From contig NZ_JARJLT010000184.1 of NCBI RefSeq assembly GCF_029335315.1, positions 1 to 46,618 of the forward strand: a stretch of 46,618 nucleotides of DNA, given 5' to 3'. This DNA is from Pseudomonas citronellolis. GTDB taxonomy: Bacteria > Pseudomonadota > Gammaproteobacteria > Pseudomonadales > Pseudomonadaceae. Positions 15,755-24,389 of this stretch are shown one piece after another (position 1 is the stretch's first letter; the number at the start of each line of letters is the position of its first letter). The notes under the pieces were generated by a model that had not been told where the DNA came from, did not search any database, and saw only the letters and a program-made list of their open reading frames with translations. Position numbers and translations under genes: made by a program.

Positions 15755-16321
15755 TCATTCGTCCCGCGTGTCGGCCAGGTAGGCCTGCTCCAGTTCCAGC
15801 AGGTCGCGGCGGCGCTCCTTCAGGCGCCGCGCCGGCACGCCGAAGTACACGCCCCAGGGCTGGGTGCTCTTGCTCACCAGGGTCATGGCGCCCACCGAGC
15901 AGCCCTCGGCCACGGTGACGCCGGGGAAGATCACCGACTGGGTGCCGACGATCACGTGGCGCCCCAGGCGCACGTCGGCCTCGCTCAGGCCCTTGTACTG
16001 CAGCGGCACCGTCGGGTTGGTCAGGGTGCGCCCGCTGTAGTCGTCGCTGCCGGTGAACACGTGGCAGCCGTAGGCCATCCCGGAGAAGTCCTCGAAGGTC
16101 ACGCTGCACTCGCCGGCGGAGACGTTGCAGTACGCCGCCAAGTGCACGTTGCGACCGAAGCGGATGCGCCCGGACAACAGGCAGAAATCATCGATGCGCA
16201 CGTTGTCGCCGATTTCCATCTCGTGCGGCCGGTACAGCGCCGCGCGGGTGCTGATGCGCACGTTGCGGCCAAGCCGGGCGAAGCCCAGTTCGCGCAGTTC
16301 GTCTTCGCTATAGAACGCCAT
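15755..16321 (-). CDS. Hexapeptide-repeat acyltransferase (probable sugar O-/N-acetyltransferase for flagellin glycan)
   Basis: 188 aa. It shows left-handed beta-helix character: repeats such as IGDNVRIDDFCLLSG, FGRNVHLAAYCNVSAG and VRLGRHVIVGTQSVIFPGVTVAEGCSVGAMTLVSKS. The PWGVYFGVPARRLKERR ending is typical of sugar acetyltransferases of the galactoside/maltose acetyltransferase type. It is the last gene of the four-gene glycosylation operon, with a good GGGGAGGG ribosome site. It probably acetylates the aminosugar made with the help of the DegT enzyme. The substrate is inferred from context only. Confidence 0.8.
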   Translation of the reverse strand: MAFYSEDELRELGFARLGRNVRISTRAALYRPHEMEIGDNVRIDDFCLLSGRIRFGRNVHLAAYCNVSAGECSVTFEDFSGMAYGCHVFTGSDDYSGRTLTNPTVPLQYKGLSEADVRLGRHVIVGTQSVIFPGVTVAEGCSVGAMTLVSKSTQPWGVYFGVPARRLKERRRDLLELEQAYLADTRDE

Positions 16322-16333
16322 GCCACCCTCCCC

Positions 16334-17527
16334 TCATTCCACCTGGACGCAGATGTCGCGCTCCATCGCCGCCATCGATGCGCGCATGTCCGCCACGTCG
16401 GGGAAGCGCAGGATCAGGGTGCCGAGGATGTCGTGGGAGCCGGCGTAGCGGCGCACCGAATCGCCCGGCCGCACCTGCAGGTCGCGCTCGACGATGCACT
16501 CGTCCAGGCGCGGGGACACCCGCAGCCCGCTGAACGCGCCATCCTCCAGGGCGTGGATCATGTAGCTGGCCCACGCGCCCTGCACCGGGCGCTGCTCCAG
16601 CGCCGGCAACGGCAAGCCCAGCGCGGCGTCCACGGTGTAGCGCACCAGGTCGACACCGGTGGCGTGCCGGATCACTTCGGGAATCAGGCAACCGCCGTTG
16701 CGCGGCCCCAGTTCGAGGAAGTGGAAGCCGCCGTCGGCGTCGAAGACGAAATCGAAGTTCAGCGCGCCGTTGCGCATGCCCAGCAGGTCGAGCAGGCGCT
16801 GGGTCTCGGCGTGGGCGTGGGCCAGCCAGTCCTCGCGATGGGAACTGGGGAAGCTTTCGCCGATGGGCACCAGGCCGTTGCACAGCCCGTCGAAGTTCTC
16901 GTCGGCCCAGCAGCGGAAGGCCAGGCGGCCGTCGATCACGAAGCCGTCGCCGGCCACCTGCGGCCCGTGTCGCGGGATGCGCGCCTCCACCACCACCTTG
17001 CGCGCCCGCGAGAACGCCAGGGCGTGGTCGAAGGCGGCATCGAAGGCGTTGGCGTCGAGCAGCTGGGTCACGCCCTTGCTGCCGGAGGAATCCACCGGCT
17101 TGACGAAGGCCGGCACGCCGATCTCCGCCAGCCAGGCGCGCGCCGCTTCACGGTCCTCGAAGGACGCCGAGCGCGGCGTGTTGAAACCGTGCTCGGCGAG
17201 GAAGGCGCGGAACAGGTCCTTGCGCGCCAGGGTTTCCACCGCCGCCAGCGGGTTGCCCGGCAGGCCCAGGCGCTCGGCGACATAGGCCGCGGTGGGCGCG
17301 GCCGGGTCCGAGGCGTAGGCCACCACCGCGTCTATGCGCAGCTGCGTGGCCAGCGCCAGCACCGCTTCGCGGTCGGTGGTGGAGACGTTGTGCGCCTCGT
17401 CGGCCAGGCGGTGGCCGGGGTTGTCCGGCAGGTAGTCACAGGTGATGACGTAGTGACCCTGCTTGCGCGCGTAGCGGATCGGCGGCAGCTGCGAGGGCGC
17501 CGCGCCCAGGAAGAGTATGCGTTTCAC
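16334..17527 (-). CDS. ATP-grasp ligase of the glycosylation operon
   Basis: 397 aa from GTG 17527, which has a strong AAGGAGG site; this start lies inside the C-terminal codons of the preceding aminotransferase gene. N-terminal Rossmann-like PreATP-grasp region: KRILFLGAAPSQLPPIRYARKQGHYVITCDY. The ATP-grasp core has GVPAFVKPVDSSGSKGV (ATP-binding lysine) and FHFLELGPRNGGCLIP (metal-binding E and N). Related carbamoyl-phosphate-synthase-like ligases join a carboxylate to an amine. Next to an aminosugar transaminase, it may attach an acyl or amino acid group to the glycan amino sugar. Exact substrates unknown. Confidence 0.8.
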   Translation of the reverse strand: MKRILFLGAAPSQLPPIRYARKQGHYVITCDYLPDNPGHRLADEAHNVSTTDREAVLALATQLRIDAVVAYASDPAAPTAAYVAERLGLPGNPLAAVETLARKDLFRAFLAEHGFNTPRSASFEDREAARAWLAEIGVPAFVKPVDSSGSKGVTQLLDANAFDAAFDHALAFSRARKVVVEARIPRHGPQVAGDGFVIDGRLAFRCWADENFDGLCNGLVPIGESFPSSHREDWLAHAHAETQRLLDLLGMRNGALNFDFVFDADGGFHFLELGPRNGGCLIPEVIRHATGVDLVRYTVDAALGLPLPALEQRPVQGAWASYMIHALEDGAFSGLRVSPRLDECIVERDLQVRPGDSVRRYAGSHDILGTLILRFPDVADMRASMAAMERDICVQVE

Positions 17528-18632
17528 CCAAAGCCTCCTTGATGACATCGACCACCGCCTGCGCGTCCGCCAGCTCCAGGGCCGGGTAGATCGGCAGGCA
17601 CAGCACCTGGGCGGAGACGCTTCGGGCCACCGGCAGGTTGTCGGGATGCGCCGAAGGCATCCCGCGATACATGGGAAAATCGGAAATCAGCGGGTGGAAG
17701 TAGCGCCGCGAGTAGATGTCGCGCTCCTTCAGCCGCAGGTAGAGGTCGTCGCGCGACAGCGCGGCGCCCGGCTCGACCAGCACCGGGAAGTACGAATGGT
17801 TGGCCCCGGCGTGCTCGCCGAGCAGGCGCAGGCCGGCGACCTCGGCCAGCTCCGCGCGGTAGTGGCGGTCGATCTGCCGGCGGCGCTCGATGGCCGCGTC
17901 CACGTGCTTGAGCTGGAGCATGCCGAAGGCGGCGTTGATCTCGCTCATCTTGCCGTTGATGCCCGGCGCCACCACGGTCAATTCATCGACGAAGCCGAAG
18001 TTCTTCAGGTGGTCGATGCGCTGCTTGGTCTTGGCGTCCGGGCAGACGATGGCGCCGCCCTCGAAGGTGTTGAACACCTTGGTGGCGTGGAAGCTCAGCA
18101 CCGACAGGTCGCCATGGCGCAGCACGCTGCCGCCGGCGTCCTCGACGCCGAAGGCGTGGGCGGCGTCGTAGATCACCCGCAGGTTGTAGTTGTCGGCGAT
18201 GCGCTGGATCGCCTCCACCGCGCACGGCCGGCCGTAGCAGTGCACCGGCAGGATCGCCGTGGTCTGCGGGGTGATGGCCGCCTCGATCTGCCGCGGGTCG
18301 AGGTTCAGGCTGTGCGGGTCGATGTCGACGAACACCGGCTTGATGCCGTTCCACAGCAGCGAGTGGGCGGTGGCCACGAAGGAGTACGGCGTGGTGATCA
18401 CCTCGCCGGTGATGCGCAGCGATTGCAGCGCGGTGACCAGCGCCAGGGTGCCGTTGGCGAACAGGGCGATGTGCTCCACGCCCAGGTAGTCGCACAGCGC
18501 CTGTTCCAGTTGCTGGTGGAACGGCCCGCCGTTGGTCAGCACGCGGCTGGCCCAGATTTCCTCCAGGTACGGCAGGAATTCCTCCAGCGGCGGCAGGTGC
18601 GGCTGGGTGACGAAGATGCTCTTGTCGCTCAT
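17436..18632 (-). CDS. DegT/DnrJ/EryC1 (VioA-like) PLP-dependent sugar aminotransferase
   Basis: 398 aa. PLP enzyme of the nucleotide-sugar aminotransferase family: YDAAHAFG (D156 for the PLP ring nitrogen) and SFHATKVFNTFEGG (Schiff-base K185). It probably makes a 4-amino-4,6-dideoxy sugar, like VioA for viosamine in P. syringae flagellin glycan; the precise sugar is inference. The family normally ends near IKEALGE (about residue 370). Here about 28 extra residues run on in a different frame over the ATP-grasp gene, a 92-nt overlap. It is the second gene of the operon, 14 bp after the glycosyltransferase. Confidence 0.85.
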   Translation of the reverse strand: MSDKSIFVTQPHLPPLEEFLPYLEEIWASRVLTNGGPFHQQLEQALCDYLGVEHIALFANGTLALVTALQSLRITGEVITTPYSFVATAHSLLWNGIKPVFVDIDPHSLNLDPRQIEAAITPQTTAILPVHCYGRPCAVEAIQRIADNYNLRVIYDAAHAFGVEDAGGSVLRHGDLSVLSFHATKVFNTFEGGAIVCPDAKTKQRIDHLKNFGFVDELTVVAPGINGKMSEINAAFGMLQLKHVDAAIERRRQIDRHYRAELAEVAGLRLLGEHAGANHSYFPVLVEPGAALSRDDLYLRLKERDIYSRRYFHPLISDFPMYRGMPSAHPDNLPVARSVSAQVLCLPIYPALELADAQAVVDVIKEALGETHTLPGRGALAAAADPLRAQAGSLRHHL

Positions 18633-18646
18633 GGGATTTCCCCGCC

Positions 18647-21600
18647 TCAGTTGGGCAGCCAGGCCTGGCGCCAGCGCTGCAGGTTGTCGCCGCGCAGCAT
18701 GTAGTCGCGGCGCACCGCCGCCTGCAGTTCGTCACCCAGGCGCGCGCTGGCGTCGAGGTCGGCGAGGTGCATGCGGATGGCGTCCACCCAGTCGCGGAAG
18801 CGGTTCTTCACCAGGGTCGCCGGCAGCTCGCCCTGGTAGCAGCGCACATCGCTGGCCACCACCGGGAAACCGCAGGCGCCGTACTCCAGCAGGCGCAGGT
18901 TGCTCTTGCACTCGTTGAACAGATTGTTCTCCACCGGCGCCAGCGCCAGGTCGAGGTTCAGCGCCGCCAGCGCCGCCGGATAGCGGGCGATGGGAATGCC
19001 GCGATGGAATTCGTGGACGTAGGGCCGCAGCTTTTCCGGGCACATGCCGAAGAACACCCACTCCACCTCGCCGGCCAGTTCCTTGACCACGTCGGCGATC
19101 AGCTCCAGGTCGCCGGTGTGGCTGGAGCCGCCGGCCCAGCCCACGCGCGGCTTGGCCGAGGTGCGGCGCTGGCCGCTCAGGCCGTCCCACCAGGCCGGGT
19201 CGAGGCTGTTGCGCATCACCCGCACGTCGGCGTGCAGGTGCGCGAGGGACTCGGCCAGCGGTTCGGTGGAGACCACGAAACGGTCGACGAAGGACAGCCC
19301 GCGACGCAGGTAGCGCATCATCTCGCTGGGGTCGAGCTGCTTGCGGTGCACGCTTTTCAGCGGCACGCCGGGCAGGTAGTCGTCCAGCTCGTAGACCTTG
19401 AAGGCGGCGGAGAACGCCTTGTAGCGACGCATGCTTTCCAGGCGCTCGTCGCCCAGCTGGCGTTGCAGCAGGATGACGTCGGGCTGGAAGCGTTCCAGGC
19501 TCGGCACGTCCAGCAGGCCCAGGGACAGGCTGCCATCCAGCAGGCCCTCGGCGCGCAGCGCGTTGAACGGCTGGATGACTCGGTAGTGGCCGCAGCCGAA
19601 CAGGTCGCCGGGGTGCGCGAGCATGTTCGGCACGCCGCTCCAGGGCTGCAGCGGGCGCCAGATCAGCAGCGGGTCGTCGAGGGCGAAGCCCTGGCGCACC
19701 GACACCGCGAAGCCGGCGTTGGACGAAGGGTCGCGCGCCAGCAGCGGCAGCCAGCGGCGGTACAGCGCATCCTCCTCGACGGCGCTCGGCGCGACTTGCG
19801 CCGGCGCGTCCAGCATCAGCTGGGCGCGTGGCGTCCAGACGTTCAGGTAGCCGGCCTGGTGCAGGCGCAGGCCGAGGTCGACGGCGGCCCAGCGCGCCAG
19901 CGCAGGGTCCAGTTCGAAGCCGCCGGCCTCGAGGAACAGCGCCTTGCGCAGCAGCAGGCATTCACCACCGATCGCCGCGTGGTTCTGGTCCAGCAGCAGG
20001 CGGCTCATGTAGCCGGCGGAATCCAGCGGCGCGCCTTCGAAGGCGCCGGCCACCGAGCCGGCCAGGCCGAGTTGCAGGCCGCCCTGGTAGACCTTGCCGT
20101 CGGCGGCGAGAAGTTTCGCGCCCACCGCGCCCACTTCCGCGCGCAGGCCATGGTTGAGCAGTTGCTGCAGCCAGTCGCGCTGGAGGATCGCCGCGCCGGC
20201 GTCGAGCCACAGCAGGAAGTCGCCGAGGGCCAGTTCCGCCGCCTGGTTGCGCACCGCGTGCCGCGAGGCCCCGGCGAACTGCCGCAGCACGCGCAGGCGC
20301 GCCTGCTGCAGGCCGTCGATGCCGCGCAGCCAGGCCTCGGTCGCGGCGTCGGGCTGGTCGGCGAGCAGCAGCAGGACTTCGTAGTTCGGGTAGGCGGTCT
20401 GTTCCATCAGGGTCTGCAGGCAACGCTGCAGCGCCGCGAGCTCGCCTTCCACCAGGATCATCACGCTGACGCCGGGCACCTCGGCATGCCCGTAGTCGAT
20501 CTCGTAGCGACCGGGGAAGCGCGACAGCACCTGCGCCTGGGTGTAGCCGCGGGCGGCCAGGTGGCGCTGGATGGCCCGGCGCTGCGCCGGGTCGTCCAGC
20601 AGCGCCGGCTGCTCGGCCAGCAGCAGCGGCTCGCCGATGTGGCCGAAGGCGCCCAGGCCGCGCTCCTCCACCAGGCGCAGCTGGTAGTCGAATTCGAAGG
20701 CCTCGCCGCTGGCCTCGTCGAAGCCGCCGGTGGCGCGCAGGCCTTCACGACGGAACAGCCAGTGCCGGGACATGGCGCCGGGGAAGCTGAGCAACAGGTC
20801 GAGGTTGACGTCCGGGCGCAGCGCCGTGCCCAGCTCGCCGTCGTCGACGCGCACGGCTTCGTCGGCGTACACCGCCAGGCACTCGGCCGGCGCTGCGAGC
20901 AGGTCGAGGGCGGCCACCAGCAGGCCGCTGGCGCTGAACTCGACGCCGGCGTCGGCCAGCAGCAGCCAGTCGGCGCCGGACGTGGCCAACGCGGCGTTGA
21001 CCGCGCGCACCGGCGCCTCGCCCGCCAGCGGCAGCACGCGCACCACGTGGCGGCGGTACAGGTTGCGCTCGGCCAGGCTCTGCAGGCTGCGGCGGACCGC
21101 CTCGGCGTCAGCCTGGCGATCGAGCAGCAGGATTTCCACCAGCGGCCCGCCGCCGTGTTGCGCCAGGCGCTCGTCGATCAGGCGGCGCTGGACGGCGCTG
21201 GGCTGGCGCGCGTCCAGCCAGGCGGCCAGCGAGAAGCCCCCCTGGTGGAAGGCCGCCTTGAGCGCCCTGGGCAGGTCGCAGGGTTTGAACACCCGCGCCT
21301 TGAGGCGGGTGATGGGCGCCACCCGTACATGATGGCGGGCGACCTCGGCGCGGTCCCAGCCGAGCTCGCGCAATGCCTGCTGGAAGCGCTGGTGATGGCC
21401 GCGGACTTCCGCCTGCCGCTCCGCCGCCAGGCCACTGGCCTGGGCGCGGCTGACCCGGTAGTCGGTCAGCGGCTCGGCGAGCAGCGCGAGGTTGCCGTTG
21501 CGCAGCAGTTGCGTGTACAGCGCGAGGTCACCGACCCACTCGATGCGCTGCCCGGCCAGGCACATGAGTTCCTCGCCCAGGGCCAGCAGGTCGGCGCGCC

Positions 21601-22135
21601 GGCACAGCACCGCGCTCGGCTCGCCGACGAAGTTCACCAGGTGCTCGGCGAAGTAGGCCGTGAGGTCGCGACCGTCGACCAGCATGTCCTGGACGAAGGG
21701 GAAGGCCGTCTCGGGGGTGTCCGGCAGCGGCGCCCCTTCTTCATCGATGCGCCGGCGCCGCGAACTGGCCAGCGCCACGTTGTCCTCGCCCAGCAGCGCG
21801 CCGAGCAGGGACTCGACGCAGGCCGGCGCCAGGCGGTCGTCGTCGTGCAGCAGCTTGATGAAGTCGCCGCTGGCCAGCCTCACTCCGGCGAGGGTGTTGT
21901 AGCGCTCCAGCAGCGGCTCCGGGTTGTGCGTGTAGACGACCGGAAAATCCGCGCGCTCGCGGAAGGCCTCCACCACGGCGCGCACCCCATCGCCCCGGCA
22001 ATCGTCGCTGACCACCAGTTCCAGCGGCCGATGGCTTTGCAGCAGGACGCTGTCGAGGGCCTCGGCGAGGAAATCCGGGCGGTACGCCGGGATCACCACG
22101 CTGACGAGCGGGCCGGCTTCTATGGAGTGACTCAA
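18647..22135 (-). CDS. Large multidomain glycosyltransferase, probable flagellin glycosyltransferase (FgtA-like)
   Basis: About 1162 aa from TTG 22135 (GAGAGG six bases upstream). Longer frames starting at 22204 begin upstream of the predicted transcription start. Residues ~7-200 are a GT2 domain (VSVVIPAYRPDFLAEALDSV; acceptor DDD in LLHDDDRLAP). A second GT-A-like unit follows in the middle. A third begins at GVSVMILVEGE. The C-terminal ~350 residues are a GT-B/GT4 domain (GCGHYRVIQPFNALR; LLEYGACGFPVVASD). Size and architecture resemble the flagellar glycosyltransferases of P. aeruginosa and P. syringae, which act on flagellin in the cytoplasm. It is transcribed away from the flagellin gene and leads the glycosylation operon from a sigma54 promoter. 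Confidence 0.85.
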   Translation of the reverse strand: MSHSIEAGPLVSVVIPAYRPDFLAEALDSVLLQSHRPLELVVSDDCRGDGVRAVVEAFRERADFPVVYTHNPEPLLERYNTLAGVRLASGDFIKLLHDDDRLAPACVESLLGALLGEDNVALASSRRRRIDEEGAPLPDTPETAFPFVQDMLVDGRDLTAYFAEHLVNFVGEPSAVLCRRADLLALGEELMCLAGQRIEWVGDLALYTQLLRNGNLALLAEPLTDYRVSRAQASGLAAERQAEVRGHHQRFQQALRELGWDRAEVARHHVRVAPITRLKARVFKPCDLPRALKAAFHQGGFSLAAWLDARQPSAVQRRLIDERLAQHGGGPLVEILLLDRQADAEAVRRSLQSLAERNLYRRHVVRVLPLAGEAPVRAVNAALATSGADWLLLADAGVEFSASGLLVAALDLLAAPAECLAVYADEAVRVDDGELGTALRPDVNLDLLLSFPGAMSRHWLFRREGLRATGGFDEASGEAFEFDYQLRLVEERGLGAFGHIGEPLLLAEQPALLDDPAQRRAIQRHLAARGYTQAQVLSRFPGRYEIDYGHAEVPGVSVMILVEGELAALQRCLQTLMEQTAYPNYEVLLLLADQPDAATEAWLRGIDGLQQARLRVLRQFAGASRHAVRNQAAELALGDFLLWLDAGAAILQRDWLQQLLNHGLRAEVGAVGAKLLAADGKVYQGGLQLGLAGSVAGAFEGAPLDSAGYMSRLLLDQNHAAIGGECLLLRKALFLEAGGFELDPALARWAAVDLGLRLHQAGYLNVWTPRAQLMLDAPAQVAPSAVEEDALYRRWLPLLARDPSSNAGFAVSVRQGFALDDPLLIWRPLQPWSGVPNMLAHPGDLFGCGHYRVIQPFNALRAEGLLDGSLSLGLLDVPSLERFQPDVILLQRQLGDERLESMRRYKAFSAAFKVYELDDYLPGVPLKSVHRKQLDPSEMMRYLRRGLSFVDRFVVSTEPLAESLAHLHADVRVMRNSLDPAWWDGLSGQRRTSAKPRVGWAGGSSHTGDLELIADVVKELAGEVEWVFFGMCPEKLRPYVHEFHRGIPIARYPAALAALNLDLALAPVENNLFNECKSNLRLLEYGACGFPVVASDVRCYQGELPATLVKNRFRDWVDAIRMHLADLDASARLGDELQAAVRRDYMLRGDNLQRWRQAWLPN

Positions 22136-22179
22136 CACACACCTCTCAGGCTGCGAACGCAAGAACATCCGCCGCCCGG

Positions 22180-22195
22180 TGCACAAACCGAGCCA
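22180..22195 (-). promoter_or_regulatory. Sigma54 (-24/-12) promoter of glycosylation operon
   Basis: TGGCTCG-GTTT-GTGCA on the minus strand, with GG (22194-22193) and GC (22182-22181) ten bases apart. Transcription start would be near 22170, about 35 nt before the chosen TTG. The palindrome at 22281-22297 is centred 95 bp upstream of the -24 GG, almost the same as at fliD (94 bp). Confidence 0.7.
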
Positions 22196-22280
22196 CTCCG
22201 CCAAAGGCCGGCAAAGCCTCTATATAGAGCACTCGCGTCCGCCGCGCCTGGGCGCCGGGCTTCCGCTCGGCGCGCCACAG

Positions 22281-22297
22281 CGGAAAGCCCGTTTCCG
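22281..22297. promoter_or_regulatory. Operator palindrome CGGAAA-N5-TTTCCG (glycosylation/flagellin region)
   Basis: CGGAAA-GCCCG-TTTCCG, flanked by G and C to give an 8-bp arm on each side, with a proximal TTCCGC half-site at 22261-22266. Candidate LafK enhancer for the glycosylation operon. It also lies about 71 bp before the flagellin -35 element and could affect that promoter. Confidence 0.65.
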
Positions 22298-22363
22298 CCC
22301 GCCCATGGCCCTGCGCCCGCGCGCGAAACGCCCCGCGAAGGGCGGCGAATTTTTTTCGAAAGA

Positions 22364-22393
22364 GGATTTAAGTGCGGTGCGGGAGGTGTCGCC
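22364..22393 (+). promoter_or_regulatory. Late-class (sigma28/LafS-like) promoter of flagellin
   Basis: GGATTTAAGT, then GTCGCC placed exactly 20 bp after the start of TTAA. The same element with identical spacing precedes flgM (32467-32438) and fliM (39563-39592). Compared with the sigma28 consensus (TAAAGTTT-N11-GCCGATAA) the spacing fits, but the -10 is a divergent G-T-C-G-C-C form. Confidence 0.6.
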
Positions 22394-22455
22394 CTACCCC
22401 TTCAGCAGCCGAGCAAAGCCGGCCACAACAGCCCACTCGAACGAAGGATCAAGTC

Positions 22456-23337
22456 ATGGCTCTGTCGATTCAAACCAACTACTCCGCCCTGGTCACCCAA
22501 ACCAACCTGAACAAGACCAACGCCAAGCTGGCCACCAACCAGCAGCGCCTGGGCACCGGCTACCGCGTGAACAGCGCCGCCGACGACGCCGCCGGCCTGC
22601 AGATCGCCACCCGCCTGGACGCCCAGTCCCGCGGCATGGGCGTTGCCACCCGCAACGTCAACGACGCCGTTTCGCTGCTGCAGACCGCCGAAGGCGCCTT
22701 CAGCGAAATGACCGACATCGTGCAGCGCATGAAGGACCTGGCCACCCAGTCCGCCAACGGCACCAACAGCACCAAAGACCAGGATTCCATGCAGGCCGAG
22801 TACGACGAGCTGGGCAAGGAACTGGGCAACATCATGAAGAACACCAGCTACGCCGGCACCAACCTGTTCTCCGACGCCACCACCACCGACGGCACCGGCG
22901 GCAAGTTCTCCAGCTCCGTCAGCTTCCAGATCGGCGCGAGCAGCGGCGAGACCCTGGACCTGGACGCCTCGACCAACGTCTCCGGCGTGGCCACCGCCCT
23001 GGCCGGCATCTCCGCCACCTACAGCGGCGGCACCTCGGGCAGCGAGATCGACGCCACCAACGCCAACGCCACCATCGGCGCGCTGAGCGACGCCCTGGAC
23101 AGCATCGGCACCCTGCGCGCCCAGTTCGGCGCCAACATCAACCGCCTGAACCACACCGCCAACAACCTGGCCAACATGAAGGACAACACCGACGTGGCCA
23201 AGGGCACCATCATGGACGCCGACTTCGCGTCCGAATCGGCCAACATGACCAAGAACAGCATGCTGCTGCAGTCCGGCATCTCCATGCTGAAACAAGCCGG
23301 CCAGATGCCGGGCATGGTCATGTCCCTGCTGGGCTGA
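22456..23337 (+). CDS. Flagellin (filament subunit), lateral/secondary type
   Basis: 293 aa, a short flagellin with conserved D0/D1 ends and only a small variable centre. N-terminus: ALSIQTNYSALVTQTNLNKTNAKLATNQQRLGTGYRVNSAADDAAGLQIA. C-terminus: SANMTKNSMLLQSGISMLKQAGQMPGMVMSLLG. GAAGGA precedes the ATG at 22456. The central region (~150-205) is rich in Ser/Thr (SSSVSFQIGASSG, ATYSGGTSGSE), offering O-glycosylation sites for the adjacent glycosyltransferase. The gene stands alone with its own promoter and a strong terminator, so it can be made in large amounts. It would be called lafA in lateral systems. Confidence 0.95.
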   Translation: MALSIQTNYSALVTQTNLNKTNAKLATNQQRLGTGYRVNSAADDAAGLQIATRLDAQSRGMGVATRNVNDAVSLLQTAEGAFSEMTDIVQRMKDLATQSANGTNSTKDQDSMQAEYDELGKELGNIMKNTSYAGTNLFSDATTTDGTGGKFSSSVSFQIGASSGETLDLDASTNVSGVATALAGISATYSGGTSGSEIDATNANATIGALSDALDSIGTLRAQFGANINRLNHTANNLANMKDNTDVAKGTIMDADFASESANMTKNSMLLQSGISMLKQAGQMPGMVMSLLG

Positions 23338-23361
23338 TACCCCGCCAGAGCGTGACACCGC

Positions 23362-23388
23362 AAGCGCCCCGACTCGTTCGGGGCGTTT
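23362..23388 (+). terminator. Rho-independent terminator after flagellin
   Basis: Stem CGCCCCGA / TCGGGGCG with a 5-nt loop, preceded by AA and followed by TTT; 25 bp after the flagellin stop. It separates the filament gene from the ToxR-like regulator. Confidence 0.85.
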
Positions 23389-23479
23389 GCCGTGGGCGCG
23401 GGAAAATCTGTCGACAAAACGGTCATTCGTCGCTGTCAAGACCGGAAAATACAGATATGGGACTTGTCTCTACATTTTA

Positions 23480-23508
23480 TTGACGCCAGAATGTCGGCCT
23501 TTTCTTAC
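23480..23508 (+). promoter_or_regulatory. Possible sigma70 promoter of the ToxR-like gene
   Basis: TTGACG, 17 bp, TCTTAC. The -35 is good and the -10 weak. It sits in a notably AT-rich stretch (23400-23530) of an otherwise GC-rich window, 45 bp before the start codon. Confidence 0.3.
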
Positions 23509-23552
23509 ACGCTGAACAAAATTTCCTACAAGGACGGGCCGGTGCCTTCCCC

Positions 23553-24389
23553 ATGCACATGACTCAGATCGCGCCCATGGATGGCGCCCGTCCCGTTCCC
23601 GCGCGTGTCATCCGCACCGGCCTGGCCGACGGTTGCCTCGCCCACTTCCAGCCCGAGCAGTACCAGTTGGTGCTGCGCCGCGACGGCTTCGAGGAAAAGG
23701 TCGAACTGGGTTTTTCCGGCAGCCGCCTGCTCGAACGCCTGCTGCGCGACCCCGGTGAAGTGGTGCCGCGCGACGAGCTGCTGGCCCACGCCTGGAGCGA
23801 CCGGGTGGTCGGCCAGGGCAGCCTGAACCAGCAGATCTACACCCTGCGGCAGATCCTCGGCGACGAGAAACGCCGCGAGATCATCCAGACCCTGCCCCGC
23901 CGCGGCTACATGCTCAACCCGCAGTACGCCGTGCGCGCAGTGCAACCCGCCGAACTCGTCGAAGCCGACGCCGCGCCCGCATCCGCGCCCAGCCACGAAG
24001 CCCCCGCGCCCGCCGCGCGCAGCCGTGCGCTCGGCTTCCTGGCCCTGGGCGCGCCGCTGCTGCTGGCCGGCGTGGCCGCGGTCGGCGCGCTGCTCTGGAG
24101 CCAGCAACGAACCCAGGACCTGCGCCAGGACATGGACATCGGCAACAAGCATTTCACCTACCTGGACCCCAGCGCCGGGGAACTCCAGCAGCTGCGCGAA
24201 CGCACCGGCGAGCTGAGCGCCCGCCTGGCCGCGCTCGACCCGCAGCCGATGCGCTTCGTGCTGTCGCGCCACAGCGGCTTCTACGAACTGGCCTGCCACG
24301 GCGCGAGCAACGCCACCCACCTGCTGGTGATCCACCAGGAGCAACTGCGCAGCGTCAGCGACGCGCAATTGCGCGAGTGCCTGCGATGA
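23553..24389 (+). CDS. ToxR-like transmembrane transcriptional regulator (LafZ position)
   Basis: 278 aa. Residues ~45-120 are an OmpR/PhoB-type winged helix (ELGFSGSRLLERLLRDPGEVVPRDELLAHAW ... LNQQIYTLRQILGD ... IIQTLPRRGYML). No receiver domain. A Pro/Ala-rich linker leads to one membrane segment (about 159-182). The C-terminal ~95 residues are periplasmic, with two cysteines (C248, C276) as in ToxR. It would bind DNA from the membrane in response to an envelope signal. E. coli Flag-2 carries a transmembrane regulator, lafZ, in the same place, so control of lateral genes is likely; targets are not known. It overlaps the next gene by ATGA. Confidence 0.75.
   Translation: MHMTQIAPMDGARPVPARVIRTGLADGCLAHFQPEQYQLVLRRDGFEEKVELGFSGSRLLERLLRDPGEVVPRDELLAHAWSDRVVGQGSLNQQIYTLRQILGDEKRREIIQTLPRRGYMLNPQYAVRAVQPAELVEADAAPASAPSHEAPAPAARSRALGFLALGAPLLLAGVAAVGALLWSQQRTQDLRQDMDIGNKHFTYLDPSAGELQQLRERTGELSARLAALDPQPMRFVLSRHSGFYELACHGASNATHLLVIHQEQLRSVSDAQLRECLR

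Larger units (their letters stand above)
22136..22455. other. Divergent regulatory region between glycosyltransferase and flagellin
   Basis: 320 bp without a gene. It holds the sigma54 promoter of the glycosylation operon, the 17-bp operator palindrome and the late-class promoter of flagellin. An A/T-rich patch (TTTTTTTCGAAAG, near 22350) just before the flagellin promoter could act as an UP-type element. Confidence 0.8.

Noticed and set aside
22136-22204. Upstream start of the glycosyltransferase gene (22204 or ATG 22168)
   Set aside because: These codons lie at or before the predicted sigma54 transcription start and lack a ribosome site; TTG 22135 has GAGAGG.
18767-22510. 1247-codon plus-strand open frame opposite the glycosyltransferase
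   Set aside because: Antisense shadow; runs over the regulatory region and into flagellin in a wrong frame.
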